Assembly (NCBI RefSeq): GCF_018305005.1
Contig: NZ_JAGQEG010000050.1
Location: forward strand, 1 to 39,540
Source: Collimonas silvisoli
Lineage (GTDB): Bacteria > Pseudomonadota > Gammaproteobacteria > Burkholderiales > Burkholderiaceae_D
DNA: 39,540 bases
Reading direction: 5' to 3'
A program made the position numbers and the translations under genes. Under the pieces are notes generated by a model that made no database searches, had not been told where the DNA came from, and saw only the letters and a list, made by a program, of their open reading frames with translations. Shown here piece by piece: positions 26,289 to 33,934 of this stretch. Position 1 is the first letter of the stretch, and every line of letters starts with the position of its first letter.

Positions 26289-26870
26289 ATGGCATTTGAT
26301 CCCCGCCAGCTTGAAACATTGCGGCCGCAGCTAGTGCGTTTTGCCGCGCTGCAGTTGCGCAATGACGCCCTGGCTGAAGATGCTGTCTCGGAAACCATAC
26401 TCGCGGTCCTGGAACATCCGGACCGCTTCCAGCAGCAGTCTTCGTTTAAAACCTATGTCATTGGCATACTGAAGCACAAGCTGCTGGACCAGCTGCGGCG
26501 CGGCAAGCGCGAAGTGCAGCTCGAAGGGCAGCTGAATATCGGCGATGACGAGGCAGATCGCAGCGACGCCGACATGATCGATGCATTATTTACGTCCGCT
26601 GGGCACGCGGTGGAAGCGGCGCCCAGCTGGGGCAATCCGGACCAGACGCTGGAGCGCAAGGAGTTTTTCGATATTTTGCAAATATGCATCGATAATTTGC
26701 CGGCCAAAACCGGGCGCATTTTCATGATGCGGGAATGGCTGGAACTGGATACCGAGGCGATTTGCAAGGAGCTGGATATTACCGCCGCGAACGCCTGGGT
26801 ATTGCTGTATCGGGCGCGCGCACGGCTGCGCGAATGTCTGCAATTAAACTGGTTTGGCACGCAGGCTTGA
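26289..26870 (+). CDS. ECF-type sigma-70 family RNA polymerase sigma factor
   Basis: Encodes 193 residues. Region 2 is present (QLVRFAALQLRNDALAEDAV, then a -10-recognition stretch SSFKTYVIGILKHKLLDQLRR), as is region 4 with a helix-turn-helix (LELDTEAICKELDITAANAWVLLYRARARL, about 150-180, quoted here only by position and ends). Regions 1 and 3 are absent, the hallmark of extracytoplasmic-function sigma factors. The linker between regions 2 and 4 is longer than usual (about 78-120). It is followed after 119 bp by a small zinc-binding anti-sigma candidate, so the pair is likely a stress-response switch. The start at 26289 has no strong ribosome site. The regulon is unknown; no convincing autoregulated promoter was recognised. 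Confidence 0.9.
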   Translation: MAFDPRQLETLRPQLVRFAALQLRNDALAEDAVSETILAVLEHPDRFQQQSSFKTYVIGILKHKLLDQLRRGKREVQLEGQLNIGDDEADRSDADMIDALFTSAGHAVEAAPSWGNPDQTLERKEFFDILQICIDNLPAKTGRIFMMREWLELDTEAICKELDITAANAWVLLYRARARLRECLQLNWFGTQA

Positions 26871-26887
26871 ACTTCCGGCCATCATGC

Positions 26888-26920
26888 ACAATGTAAGGGC
26901 AAGACACCTCGCTACATTGT
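26888..26920 (+). promoter_or_regulatory. Inverted repeat between the ECF sigma and anti-sigma genes
   Basis: ACAATGTA at 26888-26895 pairs with TACATTGT at 26913-26920 across a 17-base spacer. It could be an mRNA hairpin that lowers anti-sigma expression relative to sigma, or an operator. Its core ACAATG/CATTGT recurs in the palindrome before tsaD. Confidence 0.4.
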
Positions 26921-26989
26921 AAGTATTGCCTCTGTAACACGACTAATCATAGATACCGAAGTGCTCGTCTAGTCAGTTAATTTATTTCT

Positions 26990-27181
26990 ATGTCCTATAA
27001 ACGCTTGATTCCACACTGCCGCGATACGCAATTGCTCCTGTCCCAGGCACAGGACAGCAATCTGTCGCCGTTAACCCGGGTCCGGGTGCGCATACATCTG
27101 TGGACCTGCACGGCTTGCACCAGGTTTTCGCAGCAGCTGGCGTTCATGCGGCAGGCCATGCAGCAGCTCGGCAAGGATTAA
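26990..27181 (+). CDS. Small zinc-finger anti-sigma factor candidate
   Basis: Encodes 63 residues. It carries the zinc-binding anti-sigma motif H-x3-C-x2-C at His36, Cys40 and Cys43 ([12 protein letters not shown]) plus an upstream His9-Cys10 pair, forming an incomplete copy of the ZAS domain that in RsrA-like proteins holds Zn and releases sigma on oxidation. There is no membrane segment, so it is predicted to be soluble and cytoplasmic. Its position directly after the ECF sigma gene supports the role. The short length is typical for the soluble zf-HC2 partners of this sigma type. Function is inferred from motif and neighbourhood. Confidence 0.75.
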   Translation: MSYKRLIPHCRDTQLLLSQAQDSNLSPLTRVRVRIHLWTCTACTRFSQQLAFMRQAMQQLGKD

Positions 27182-27217
27182 TCGTCGCTTGCTGCGAGTA
27201 CCGGCCGCGCTTTCCTT

Positions 27218-27238
27218 TACAATGCCGCATTGTATAAA
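27218..27238 (+). promoter_or_regulatory. Palindrome overlapping a -10-like element before tsaD
   Basis: TACAATGC at 27218-27225 and GCATTGTA at 27227-27234 form a perfect 17-bp palindrome centred on C27226. Its right arm overlaps TATAAA at 27233-27238, 14 bp before the tsaD ATG. If TATAAA is the -10, the palindrome would be an operator, although the leader would be very short. This is inference. Confidence 0.35.
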
Positions 27239-27251
27239 TATTGCCCTACCC

Positions 27252-28277
27252 ATGATTGTTCTCGGCGTTGAATCTTCCTGTGACGAAACCGGCTTGGCGC
27301 TATACGACACCGAGCGCGGCTTGCTGGCCCATGCCTTGTATTCGCAAGTGGCGATGCATGAGCAATACGGCGGCGTGGTGCCGGAGCTGGCTTCGCGCGA
27401 CCATATCCGGCGCGCCATTCCTTTGCTGCAACAAGTATTGACCGACAGCGGCATCGCCCGGCACGACATCGACGCCATCGCCTATACCCAAGGGCCGGGC
27501 CTGGCCGGTGCGCTGCTGGTCGGCGCATCGATTGCTTGCGGTCTCGGACTGGCATTGGATAAGCCGATGCTCGGCGTACATCATCTGGAAGGGCACTTGT
27601 TATCGCCGCTGCTGGCTAGCGATCCGCCCAGCTTTCCGTTCGTCGCCTTGCTGGTGTCCGGCGGCCATACGCAATTGATGCGGGTCGACGGCGTTGGCCA
27701 ATACAGTTTGCTGGGCGAAACGTTGGATGACGCCGCCGGCGAAGCGTTCGACAAATCGGCAAAACTGCTTGGCCTTGGCTATCCGGGCGGCCCGGCGATT
27801 TCACGCCTGGCTGAATTTGGCGATCCATCGGTGTATCAGCTGCCACGGCCGATGTTGCATTCGAAAAATCTGGATTTCAGCTTTTCCGGCTTGAAAACAG
27901 CGGTATTGACTCTCGTCAAAAACCACACGGCCAATATTTGCGATCAAGACAAGGCCAATATCGCACGTGCCTTTGTCGATGCGCTGGTTGAAGTGCTGCT
28001 GGCCAAATGCCTGGCGGCATTGAAACAGACCGGTCTCAAGCGCCTGGTGATCGCAGGCGGAGTGGGCGCCAACCAGCAATTGCGCAGCGCCCTCAACGCT
28101 GCAGCCGACAAGCGGCGGTTCCGGGTGTATTACCCGGAACTGGAGTTTTGCACCGATAACGGCGCAATGATCGCCTTTGCCGGCGCCATGCGCTTGCAGA
28201 TCAATCCGCAGGCAGCGCAGCGCACATATGCTTTCAATGTACGGCCACGCTGGCCGCTGAATGAACTTAAGGCCTAA
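27252..28277 (+). CDS. tsaD: tRNA N6-threonylcarbamoyladenosine transferase TsaD
   Basis: Encodes 341 residues from the ATG at 27252; the N-terminus [17 protein letters not shown] is the conserved family start. TsaD, with TsaB and TsaE, transfers threonylcarbamoyl from its adenylate to A37 of tRNAs that read ANN codons. The metal site His111 and His115 is in VHHLEGH; the ASKHA-fold nucleotide site includes [11 protein letters not shown] and the late [11 protein letters not shown] and [11 protein letters not shown] (about 303-313). Length and motifs are complete. It follows the anti-sigma gene by 70 bp; its nearness to the ECF gene may be incidental. In many betaproteobacteria tsaD lies near rpsU/dnaG, and here it is about 6 kb away. 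Confidence 0.97.
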   Translation: MIVLGVESSCDETGLALYDTERGLLAHALYSQVAMHEQYGGVVPELASRDHIRRAIPLLQQVLTDSGIARHDIDAIAYTQGPGLAGALLVGASIACGLGLALDKPMLGVHHLEGHLLSPLLASDPPSFPFVALLVSGGHTQLMRVDGVGQYSLLGETLDDAAGEAFDKSAKLLGLGYPGGPAISRLAEFGDPSVYQLPRPMLHSKNLDFSFSGLKTAVLTLVKNHTANICDQDKANIARAFVDALVEVLLAKCLAALKQTGLKRLVIAGGVGANQQLRSALNAAADKRRFRVYYPELEFCTDNGAMIAFAGAMRLQINPQAAQRTYAFNVRPRWPLNELKA

Positions 28278-28301
28278 TCTAAGCAAATTCCCAGCTAGGC
28301 G

Positions 28302-28307
28302 TATAAT
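28302..28307 (+). promoter_or_regulatory. -10 element of the rhlE promoter
   Basis: A perfect TATAAT lies 227 bp upstream of the helicase ATG, followed by a GC-rich discriminator (GCGCGACT). The -35 region is poor. The implied 5' leader of about 220 bases contains a stable hairpin TGCTTGC (28416-28422) / GCAAGCA (28427-28433). Confidence 0.5.
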
Positions 28308-28533
28308 GCGCGACTGTGGTACAAAACATGTCGGTAATGATGTCAAGGTAGTAACCCGGCTTGCGGTGCTTGTAATGGCGCTGCCACAATCATTTGGCTC
28401 GAATGGTGGCGCGGTTGCTTGCCCCGGCAAGCACTGGTCGTCATCGATGGGCTGACACGAAATTCACGAATTCAATTGAAAGCAAATAGTGCCTTTGTTT
28501 GAGTGCATCCTGCACCGAAGGCCGCCAACTACC

Positions 28534-30021
28534 ATGTCCGACATACAGTCCGAGATTCAAGCCGATCCAGCAGTGCCAACCACACCCTCCGTCCGTTTTG
28601 CCGACTTCGGGCTGTCCCCGGATATTCTGCGCGCGTTGAGCGATCAGGGTTATGTCCATCCAACCCCGATTCAGGCGGAAGCGATTCCGGTGGTATTGCA
28701 AGGACGCGACGTAATGGGTGCGGCACAAACAGGAACCGGCAAAACTGCCGGTTTTTCCTTGCCTATCATTCAGTTGCTGCTGGCGCATGCCAACACCAGC
28801 GCCTCGCCAGCACGGCATCCGGTACGCGCTCTGATTCTGACGCCTACGCGCGAGCTGGCCGATCAGGTGGCAGAGAATGTCCGGGCCTATTGCCGCCATA
28901 CCGCCTTGCGTTCGACCGTGGTGTTTGGCGGTGTCGATATCGCACCGCAAACTGCCGCTTTACGTTCAGGCATAGAAATCGTGATTGCCACTCCAGGCCG
29001 CCTGCTGGACCATGTGCAGCAAAAGACGCTGAACCTGTCGCAGACGCAAATTCTGGTGATGGACGAAGCCGATCGCATGCTGGACATGGGTTTCCTGCCT
29101 GATTTGCAGCGCATTATCAATCTGTTGCCGAAAGAGCGGCAGAATCTGATGTTTTCCGCCACGTTTTCGGGCGAGATCAAAAAGCTGGCGGCCACTTTCC
29201 TCAAGAATCCGGTGACGATCGAGGTGGCGCGCAGCAATGCAACCGCGGATAACGTGACGCAGACCATGTATCACGTCAATGAGCAAACCAAGGCAGAGGC
29301 GGTGTCGTACATCATTCGCGAACGCAATCTGAAGCAGGTGATCGTTTTTTCCAATACGAAAATCGGCGCCTCGAAACTGTCTCGTCATCTGGAAAGCGAA
29401 GGCGTCAAGGCATCGGCGATTCACGGCGACAAAACGCAGAATGAGCGCATGGCGGCGCTGGAAGCATTCAAGCAGGGCGAGATCGAAGTGCTGGTGGCGA
29501 CCGATGTCGCTGCGCGCGGCCTGGATATCGCCGAACTGCCATGCGTGATCAATTTTGATTTGCCTTACAACGCCGAGGACTATGTGCACCGGATTGGCCG
29601 TACCGGCCGCGCCGGCGCGTCAGGCGATGCGATTTCCCTGTATGCCGACAAGGATGAACGCTTGCTGGTCGATATCGAAAAGATGATCAAGCATAAATTT
29701 GTACGGGCTGAGCTGACCGGGTTTGTCGCCAAGCCGGCAAGTGCTGAGCGCGAGCGTTCCGGACGCGGCGCCGATGCGCGTGGCGACCGAAGCAGCGACG
29801 GCCGTGGCGCTGCATCTGGCCGCAGCACGCAGCACACGCGTAGCGCCTATACCTCGACGCCAACCACGCGCAAGGAAAAAATCGATCCTTGGTTCCTCAA
29901 ACCTTATGAACCGACGCTTGCGGCCGATGTGACAGCATCCAGCGTGGCGCCGGCAGGCGTCGCCATCAAACCGCCAAAGGTGAAGCTGGCGGCCTTGCTG
30001 GGTGGCTTGCCAAAGCGGTAG
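28534..30021 (+). CDS. rhlE: DEAD-box RNA helicase, RhlE type
   Basis: Encodes 495 residues from the ATG at 28534. All DEAD-box motifs are present: Q-motif region (FGLSPDILRALSDQGY then PTPIQ), motif I AQTGTGKT, Ia PTRELA, II DEAD in VMDEADRMLDMGF, III SAT, V TDVAARGLDI, VI HRIGRTGR. After the core (about 20-385) is a basic, low-complexity Arg/Gly/Ser tail (about 395-440), as in RhlE helicases that act in ribosome assembly and mRNA turnover, often at low temperature. The tail differs from the longer RNA-binding domains of CsdA/DeaD and DbpA. The long 5' leader suggests post-transcriptional control. Its stop is three bases from that of the convergent gluQRS, with no terminator between them. 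Confidence 0.93.
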   Translation: MSDIQSEIQADPAVPTTPSVRFADFGLSPDILRALSDQGYVHPTPIQAEAIPVVLQGRDVMGAAQTGTGKTAGFSLPIIQLLLAHANTSASPARHPVRALILTPTRELADQVAENVRAYCRHTALRSTVVFGGVDIAPQTAALRSGIEIVIATPGRLLDHVQQKTLNLSQTQILVMDEADRMLDMGFLPDLQRIINLLPKERQNLMFSATFSGEIKKLAATFLKNPVTIEVARSNATADNVTQTMYHVNEQTKAEAVSYIIRERNLKQVIVFSNTKIGASKLSRHLESEGVKASAIHGDKTQNERMAALEAFKQGEIEVLVATDVAARGLDIAELPCVINFDLPYNAEDYVHRIGRTGRAGASGDAISLYADKDERLLVDIEKMIKHKFVRAELTGFVAKPASAERERSGRGADARGDRSSDGRGAASGRSTQHTRSAYTSTPTTRKEKIDPWFLKPYEPTLAADVTASSVAPAGVAIKPPKVKLAALLGGLPKR

Positions 30022-30024
30022 TGT

Positions 30025-30918
30025 CTAGCCGTGGCGACTCATGTCGAGATTCGCCCATGCTGTCGTAGCCAGTGGCCAGAACGTGGCTACGCTATCGACT
30101 TGGCCGATATCCAATCCCAGGAACCAGGCAGCCTTGCTCAGCGCAAGCAGTGGCTGTTTGATATCGATCGCTTGAGCGCCATTCTGTTTGGATAGTTTTT
30201 CGCCATCCGCATTGGTGATGACAGGTACGTGCAGGTATCGAGGCGTCGGCAGTTTCAGCTGGCGCTGCAGATAAATCTGACGCCCAGTCGAATCCAGCAA
30301 ATCGGCGCCTCGCACCACATGCGTAACGCCTTGATCGGCATCGTCGACCACCACCGCCAGTTGGTAGGCCCAGAAACCATCCGCGCGTTTCAGCACGAAA
30401 TCCCCCACTTCTATCGCCAGATGCTGCTGCACGCGGCCAAGCCAGCGATCGTCGAAAATAATCAGTTCATCGACATGCCCGGGATCCGGCACGCGCAGAC
30501 GGTAGGCGCGGGCCGGCTTGCCGACCGGTAAGCCGGTGCGGCAAGTGCCGGGATAGACCGCTGCGCCGTCGGCGGCCACGCAGATGCGGGAATCGACAAT
30601 TTCGCGCCGCGTGCAACCGCATGGATAAGCTAATCGTCCGAGGCGATCGAACGCGGCTTCATACAATGCCGTACGCTGGCTTTGAAACACCACTTCGCCA
30701 TCCCAATGCATGCCAAGTGCTCTCAGATCCGCCAGGATAGACTCCGCCGCGCCGGCCGCGGTGCGAGCTTCGTCGACATCTTCCATCCGCAGCAGCCAGC
30801 GGCCGTGATTGGCTTTCGCATCCAGATAACTGGCCATCGCCGCCACCAGTGAGCCGGCGTGCAAAGGCCCGGTGGGAGAGGGGGCGAAGCGGCCGATATA
30901 GCTTGCTTGATTAGACAT
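30025..30918 (-). CDS. gluQRS: Glutamyl-Q tRNA(Asp) synthetase
   Basis: Encodes 297 residues, a truncated glutamyl-tRNA synthetase lacking the anticodon-binding domain. GluQRS activates glutamate and attaches it to queuosine at position 34 of tRNA-Asp. Visible motifs are the HIGH-type signature [15 protein letters not shown] (about 10-24), the zinc-site cysteines in YPCGCTRRE with a later Cys in YPGTCRTG, the glutamate-site segment [30 protein letters not shown] (about 211-231), and the KMSKS variant EKLSKQNGA. It overlaps the upstream LysR gene by 8 bp and is likely co-transcribed with it. The first codon is ATG at 30918. Confidence 0.95.
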   Translation of the reverse strand: MSNQASYIGRFAPSPTGPLHAGSLVAAMASYLDAKANHGRWLLRMEDVDEARTAAGAAESILADLRALGMHWDGEVVFQSQRTALYEAAFDRLGRLAYPCGCTRREIVDSRICVAADGAAVYPGTCRTGLPVGKPARAYRLRVPDPGHVDELIIFDDRWLGRVQQHLAIEVGDFVLKRADGFWAYQLAVVVDDADQGVTHVVRGADLLDSTGRQIYLQRQLKLPTPRYLHVPVITNADGEKLSKQNGAQAIDIKQPLLALSKAAWFLGLDIGQVDSVATFWPLATTAWANLDMSRHG

Positions 30919-31876
30919 TGTTGATCGATTCGTGATGATGTGGCATTACCGCAGGCGCCGATGATCCAAGCAGCGCGCGTTGCGTCGCGGGCTCATTGAG
31001 TTGCGCAATGAACCATTTGAGAGATTTTCCCACGACTGGCGTGCGCCAGGCGATTTGCGTCTTGTCGCTGGGTTTGGCTTCGATGGTTTGCTTTTCGATC
31101 AATGCGCCCGAGGCAATATAAGGGGCCGCCAGCCAGCGCGGCAAATGGCCGCAGCCGAGGCCGCTGAGCTGGGCTTGCAACTTCGCGGGAATCGACGGCA
31201 CGGTCAGAATGTCTTGTCCGCTCAATAGTCCTGAAGTAATGCTGGGCAAGGTGCGGCCGGTGTCGCCGACCGCTACCGCGCGATATTGTTGTATCAGGTT
31301 GGCAGTGAGCGGTTCTGGCGCGTTTGCCAAGGGATGGCCGGGAGCAACAGCGAAGACCCAGTCAATCACGCCCAGCTGGCGGATCTGAAAAGCGCTGCTC
31401 ATGCTAATGCTATCGGGGCCGCTATGCGGCGCGCCAATTGCCAGATCAGCGCGGTCCGATAACAAGGCCTCCCACACTCCTGATAATGCCTCGTGCGAAA
31501 TGCGCAGGCGGGTGCCGGCATTTTCACGATCGAAGGCATCGATCAGCGGCAGCAGGCTGTCGAACGGGATGATGCTGTCGAGGACGATGCGCAGTTCCAC
31601 TTCCCAGCCGGTCGCTGCACGCTTGACGCGTCGTTCCAGCTCTTGCGCCGCCAGTAATAGATGCCGGCCTTCGGTCAGCAATTCCAGGCCGGCGCTGGTC
31701 AGTTTTGCGCGATGGCCGCGGCGGTCGAACAGCAGCACGTCCAAGTCTTCTTCCAGCTTGCGCACACTGTAGGTGAGTGCTGACGGAACGCGATCCAGTT
31801 CGACAGCGGCGGCGGCAAAACTGCCTTTGCGGGCGATCGTATCGAGAACTTGTAAAGCTTCCAGCGTCAGATTCAT
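30911..31876 (-). CDS. LysR-family transcriptional regulator
   Basis: Encodes 321 residues. The N-terminal winged helix-turn-helix (1-60) is typical: [53 protein letters not shown]. The rest is a periplasmic-binding-protein-like effector domain (about 90-295) with [33 protein letters not shown] and [11 protein letters not shown]. It is divergent from the flavodoxin-type oxidoreductase gene, the usual arrangement for a LysR regulator and its target, and the gap contains a 17-bp inverted-repeat pair and an ATTCA-N7-TGAAT site. The inducer is unknown; a quinone or other electrophile would suit the neighbour. Its 3' end overlaps gluQRS. Confidence 0.92.
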   Translation of the reverse strand: MNLTLEALQVLDTIARKGSFAAAAVELDRVPSALTYSVRKLEEDLDVLLFDRRGHRAKLTSAGLELLTEGRHLLLAAQELERRVKRAATGWEVELRIVLDSIIPFDSLLPLIDAFDRENAGTRLRISHEALSGVWEALLSDRADLAIGAPHSGPDSISMSSAFQIRQLGVIDWVFAVAPGHPLANAPEPLTANLIQQYRAVAVGDTGRTLPSITSGLLSGQDILTVPSIPAKLQAQLSGLGCGHLPRWLAAPYIASGALIEKQTIEAKPSDKTQIAWRTPVVGKSLKWFIAQLNEPATQRALLGSSAPAVMPHHHESINNV

Positions 31877-32262
31877 CGGGGCTCGGCGAGTGGGAATATT
31901 GCAAAAATTTCATTCAGATAAATTGAATGATATATCGAAAATTAAGGTCTGTCTTACGCAATTCCTTCAGTCTATAGTGCCGAGTAATGTAGTGGATTAA
32001 TGTAGCTGATTCATATAGCGTATTTCTATAGTGAAATAAATTTTCGGATATATCATGATCGAATCATGGGGAGTCGAGATCGAAATCCATGCTTCGCTTG
32101 ACCCTCATTTTAGTTTTTCGTTCGCTGGCTTGGCTGATCCTTAGCGAATAGGAACCGAAGATTAATAGCGGAAAACTGGCCGAACCATTGTTGTTTGATT
32201 TGCCCCTGTTAGTAGTTGTTATTTATTTTTTTTTCGAATTCTTACGTCTGAAGGACATTGTC
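31877..32262. promoter_or_regulatory. Divergent LysR / flavodoxin-type control region
   Basis: The 386-bp gap holds no gene. ATTCA (31912-31916) and TGAAT (31924-31928) form a LysR-type T-N11-A palindrome. ATGATATATCGAAAATT (31927-31943) recurs inverted at 32039-32056 as AATTTTCGGATATATCAT, with one extra G, about 95 bp away. CTATAGTG is repeated directly at 31972-31979 and 32026-32033. These are candidate sites for the LysR protein at the two promoters. Confidence 0.5.
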
Positions 32263-32838
32263 ATGACTAAAGTTGCTGTCGTTTATCACTCCGGCTACGG
32301 CCATACCAAAAAACAGGCCGAGGCAGTACACGCTGGCGTGTTGCGGACTCCAGGCGCGGTTCCTGAACTGATCGCGATTGATGCCGAAGGCAATCTCAGC
32401 GATGCTGCCTGGGCTTCGCTGGAGGCGGCCGACGCCATTGTTTTTGGCACACCAACGTACATGGGGATGGCTTCCTGGCAGTTCAAGAAATTTGCCGATA
32501 CCTCATCGAAGCAATGGTTCGGTCAAAAATGGAAAGACAAGATTGCAGCGGGTTTCACCAATTCGGCCACGATGAATGGCGACAAGGGCTCGACCATGAG
32601 TTACCTGATCACTTTCGCAATGCAGCACAGCATGGTTTGGGTTGGCACCGGTTTGATGCCATCGAACAGCAAGGCGGCGCAACGCAATGATGTGAATTTC
32701 GTTGGCGGTTTCTCTGGCGCGTTGGCGCAGAGCCCATCCGATTCGTCGCCGGAAGAAAGCCCGTCGGCAGGCGATCTCGAAACAGCCAAATTGTTTGGCA
32801 AACGGGTTGCAGAGACGGCGCAGAAATTCAAGAAATAA
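32263..32838 (+). CDS. Flavodoxin family NAD(P)H:quinone oxidoreductase (WrbA-like)
   Basis: Encodes 191 residues from the ATG at 32263, with AAGGA eight bases upstream; a longer frame from 32188 is preceded by non-coding T-rich sequence. The flavodoxin-like fold is clear: FMN phosphate-binding loop VVYHSGYGHTKKQAEAV (about 5-21), the GTPTYMGMASWQFKKF segment (about 63-78), and AAGFTNSATMNGDKGSTMSYL (about 92-112, quoted by span). These enzymes transfer two electrons from NAD(P)H to quinones and protect from redox cycling. Divergent LysR control fits a quinone-stress response. It ends at a bidirectional terminator shared with trhO. Confidence 0.88.
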   Translation: MTKVAVVYHSGYGHTKKQAEAVHAGVLRTPGAVPELIAIDAEGNLSDAAWASLEAADAIVFGTPTYMGMASWQFKKFADTSSKQWFGQKWKDKIAAGFTNSATMNGDKGSTMSYLITFAMQHSMVWVGTGLMPSNSKAAQRNDVNFVGGFSGALAQSPSDSSPEESPSAGDLETAKLFGKRVAETAQKFKK

Positions 32839-32898
32839 TCGAAGGGGAGGGGCGAGGATTGAAATTGGCCTCTCCACTGAGCTTATCCAGTCAGAAAA

Positions 32899-32930
32899 AA
32901 AAGCCCGCTTGAAATTTCAAGCGGGCTTTT
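32899..32930. terminator. Bidirectional intrinsic terminator
   Basis: A perfect 32-bp palindrome with arms AAAAGCCCGCTTGAAA and TTTCAAGCGGGCTTTT, flanked by A and T runs on both sides. It ends both the flavodoxin-type gene (+) and trhO (-). Confidence 0.92.
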
Positions 32931-32949
32931 TATTGCATTTTTACTACGT

Positions 32950-33828
32950 TTAATACGCAGTCGAAGCTTCTGCTGGCGCCGCCGCTGCTTCCGGCAGGCA
33001 ATGCGGGCAGGATTTGCCGGCCACGTACTGCGGCGACAATTGCTGGCGCGGCGTCACCACTGCGCGGCAAGCGTAGCATTGCACGGTAGCGGTCTCCTGC
33101 AGTTGCGGATTGAGTGCGGTGCGATAATCGAACACGAAACAATCGCCGTCATAGTGGGCGCCGCCGCATTCTTCGAAATATTTCAGAATCCCGCCTTCCA
33201 GCTGATAGACGCTGTCGTAGCCGATGTTTTGCATGTGAATCGCGGCTTTTTCGCAGCGGATGCCACCGGTGCAGAAAGTGACAACCGTCTTGTCGGCCAG
33301 TTCGTCCTTGTGTGCGGCGACTACCGCCGGAAATTCGCTGAACTTCTCGATGCGGTAATCAATCGTGTTTGCAAAGGTGCCGACATCGACTTCAAATGCA
33401 TTGCGGGTGTCAAGCATCACCACCGGCCGGCCGTTGTCGTCGTAACCTTGGTCCAGCCAACGCTTCAAGGTCTGGGCTTGCACCGCAGGGGCGCGGCCCA
33501 GTTCCGGCTTGATCAACGGGTGTTTCATCGTGATGATTTCGGCTTTCAGCTTGACCAGCATGCGGGTGAAAGGCTGCTTTTCCGAATAACTTTCTTTCAC
33601 TTCCAGATCGGCAAACCGTTCATCGGCGCGCAGCCAGGCCAGAAACTGATCGATTTGCTCACGCATGCCGGCCAGGAACAGGTTGATTCCTTCCGGAGTA
33701 AGCAAGATCGTGCCTTTTAGTTGTAATTGCTTACAAATTGCAAGAAATTCAGGACGTTTCTGTTCCGTGTCTATGAAAGTGACGAATTTATAGGCGGCGA
33801 TATTGACGTAAGGATGGCTGGACTGCAT
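32950..33828 (-). CDS. trhO: tRNA uridine(34) hydroxylase TrhO (rhodanese family, YceA-like)
   Basis: Encodes 292 residues. TrhO performs oxygen-dependent hydroxylation of U34 in some tRNAs, the first step towards cmo5U/mo5U. An N-terminal ferredoxin-like part includes [10 protein letters not shown] and [18 protein letters not shown] (about 38-55). The rhodanese domain includes [17 protein letters not shown] and the active loop [11 protein letters not shown], with catalytic Cys186 and conserved Cys192. The C-terminal tail has two further Cys pairs (CYAC, CPHC) that could bind zinc. It is divergent from dnaE (106-bp gap) and convergent with the flavodoxin-type gene. Confidence 0.94.
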   Translation of the reverse strand: MQSSHPYVNIAAYKFVTFIDTEQKRPEFLAICKQLQLKGTILLTPEGINLFLAGMREQIDQFLAWLRADERFADLEVKESYSEKQPFTRMLVKLKAEIITMKHPLIKPELGRAPAVQAQTLKRWLDQGYDDNGRPVVMLDTRNAFEVDVGTFANTIDYRIEKFSEFPAVVAAHKDELADKTVVTFCTGGIRCEKAAIHMQNIGYDSVYQLEGGILKYFEECGGAHYDGDCFVFDYRTALNPQLQETATVQCYACRAVVTPRQQLSPQYVAGKSCPHCLPEAAAAPAEASTAY

Positions 33829-33934
33829 GGCTTGCTTCTCGGTAAGTCGTTGATTTCTCAGTATTATAAACGCCGACAGCAGGATTGCCCAATTTTGCCC
33901 GTAGTCGGCAGGGCCTCAGGGTAAAATACCGGCC

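Noticed and set aside
26930-26980. GTAAC...CGTC as an ECF-type promoter for the anti-sigma gene
   Set aside because: The spacing is about 27 bp instead of the expected roughly 16 bp.
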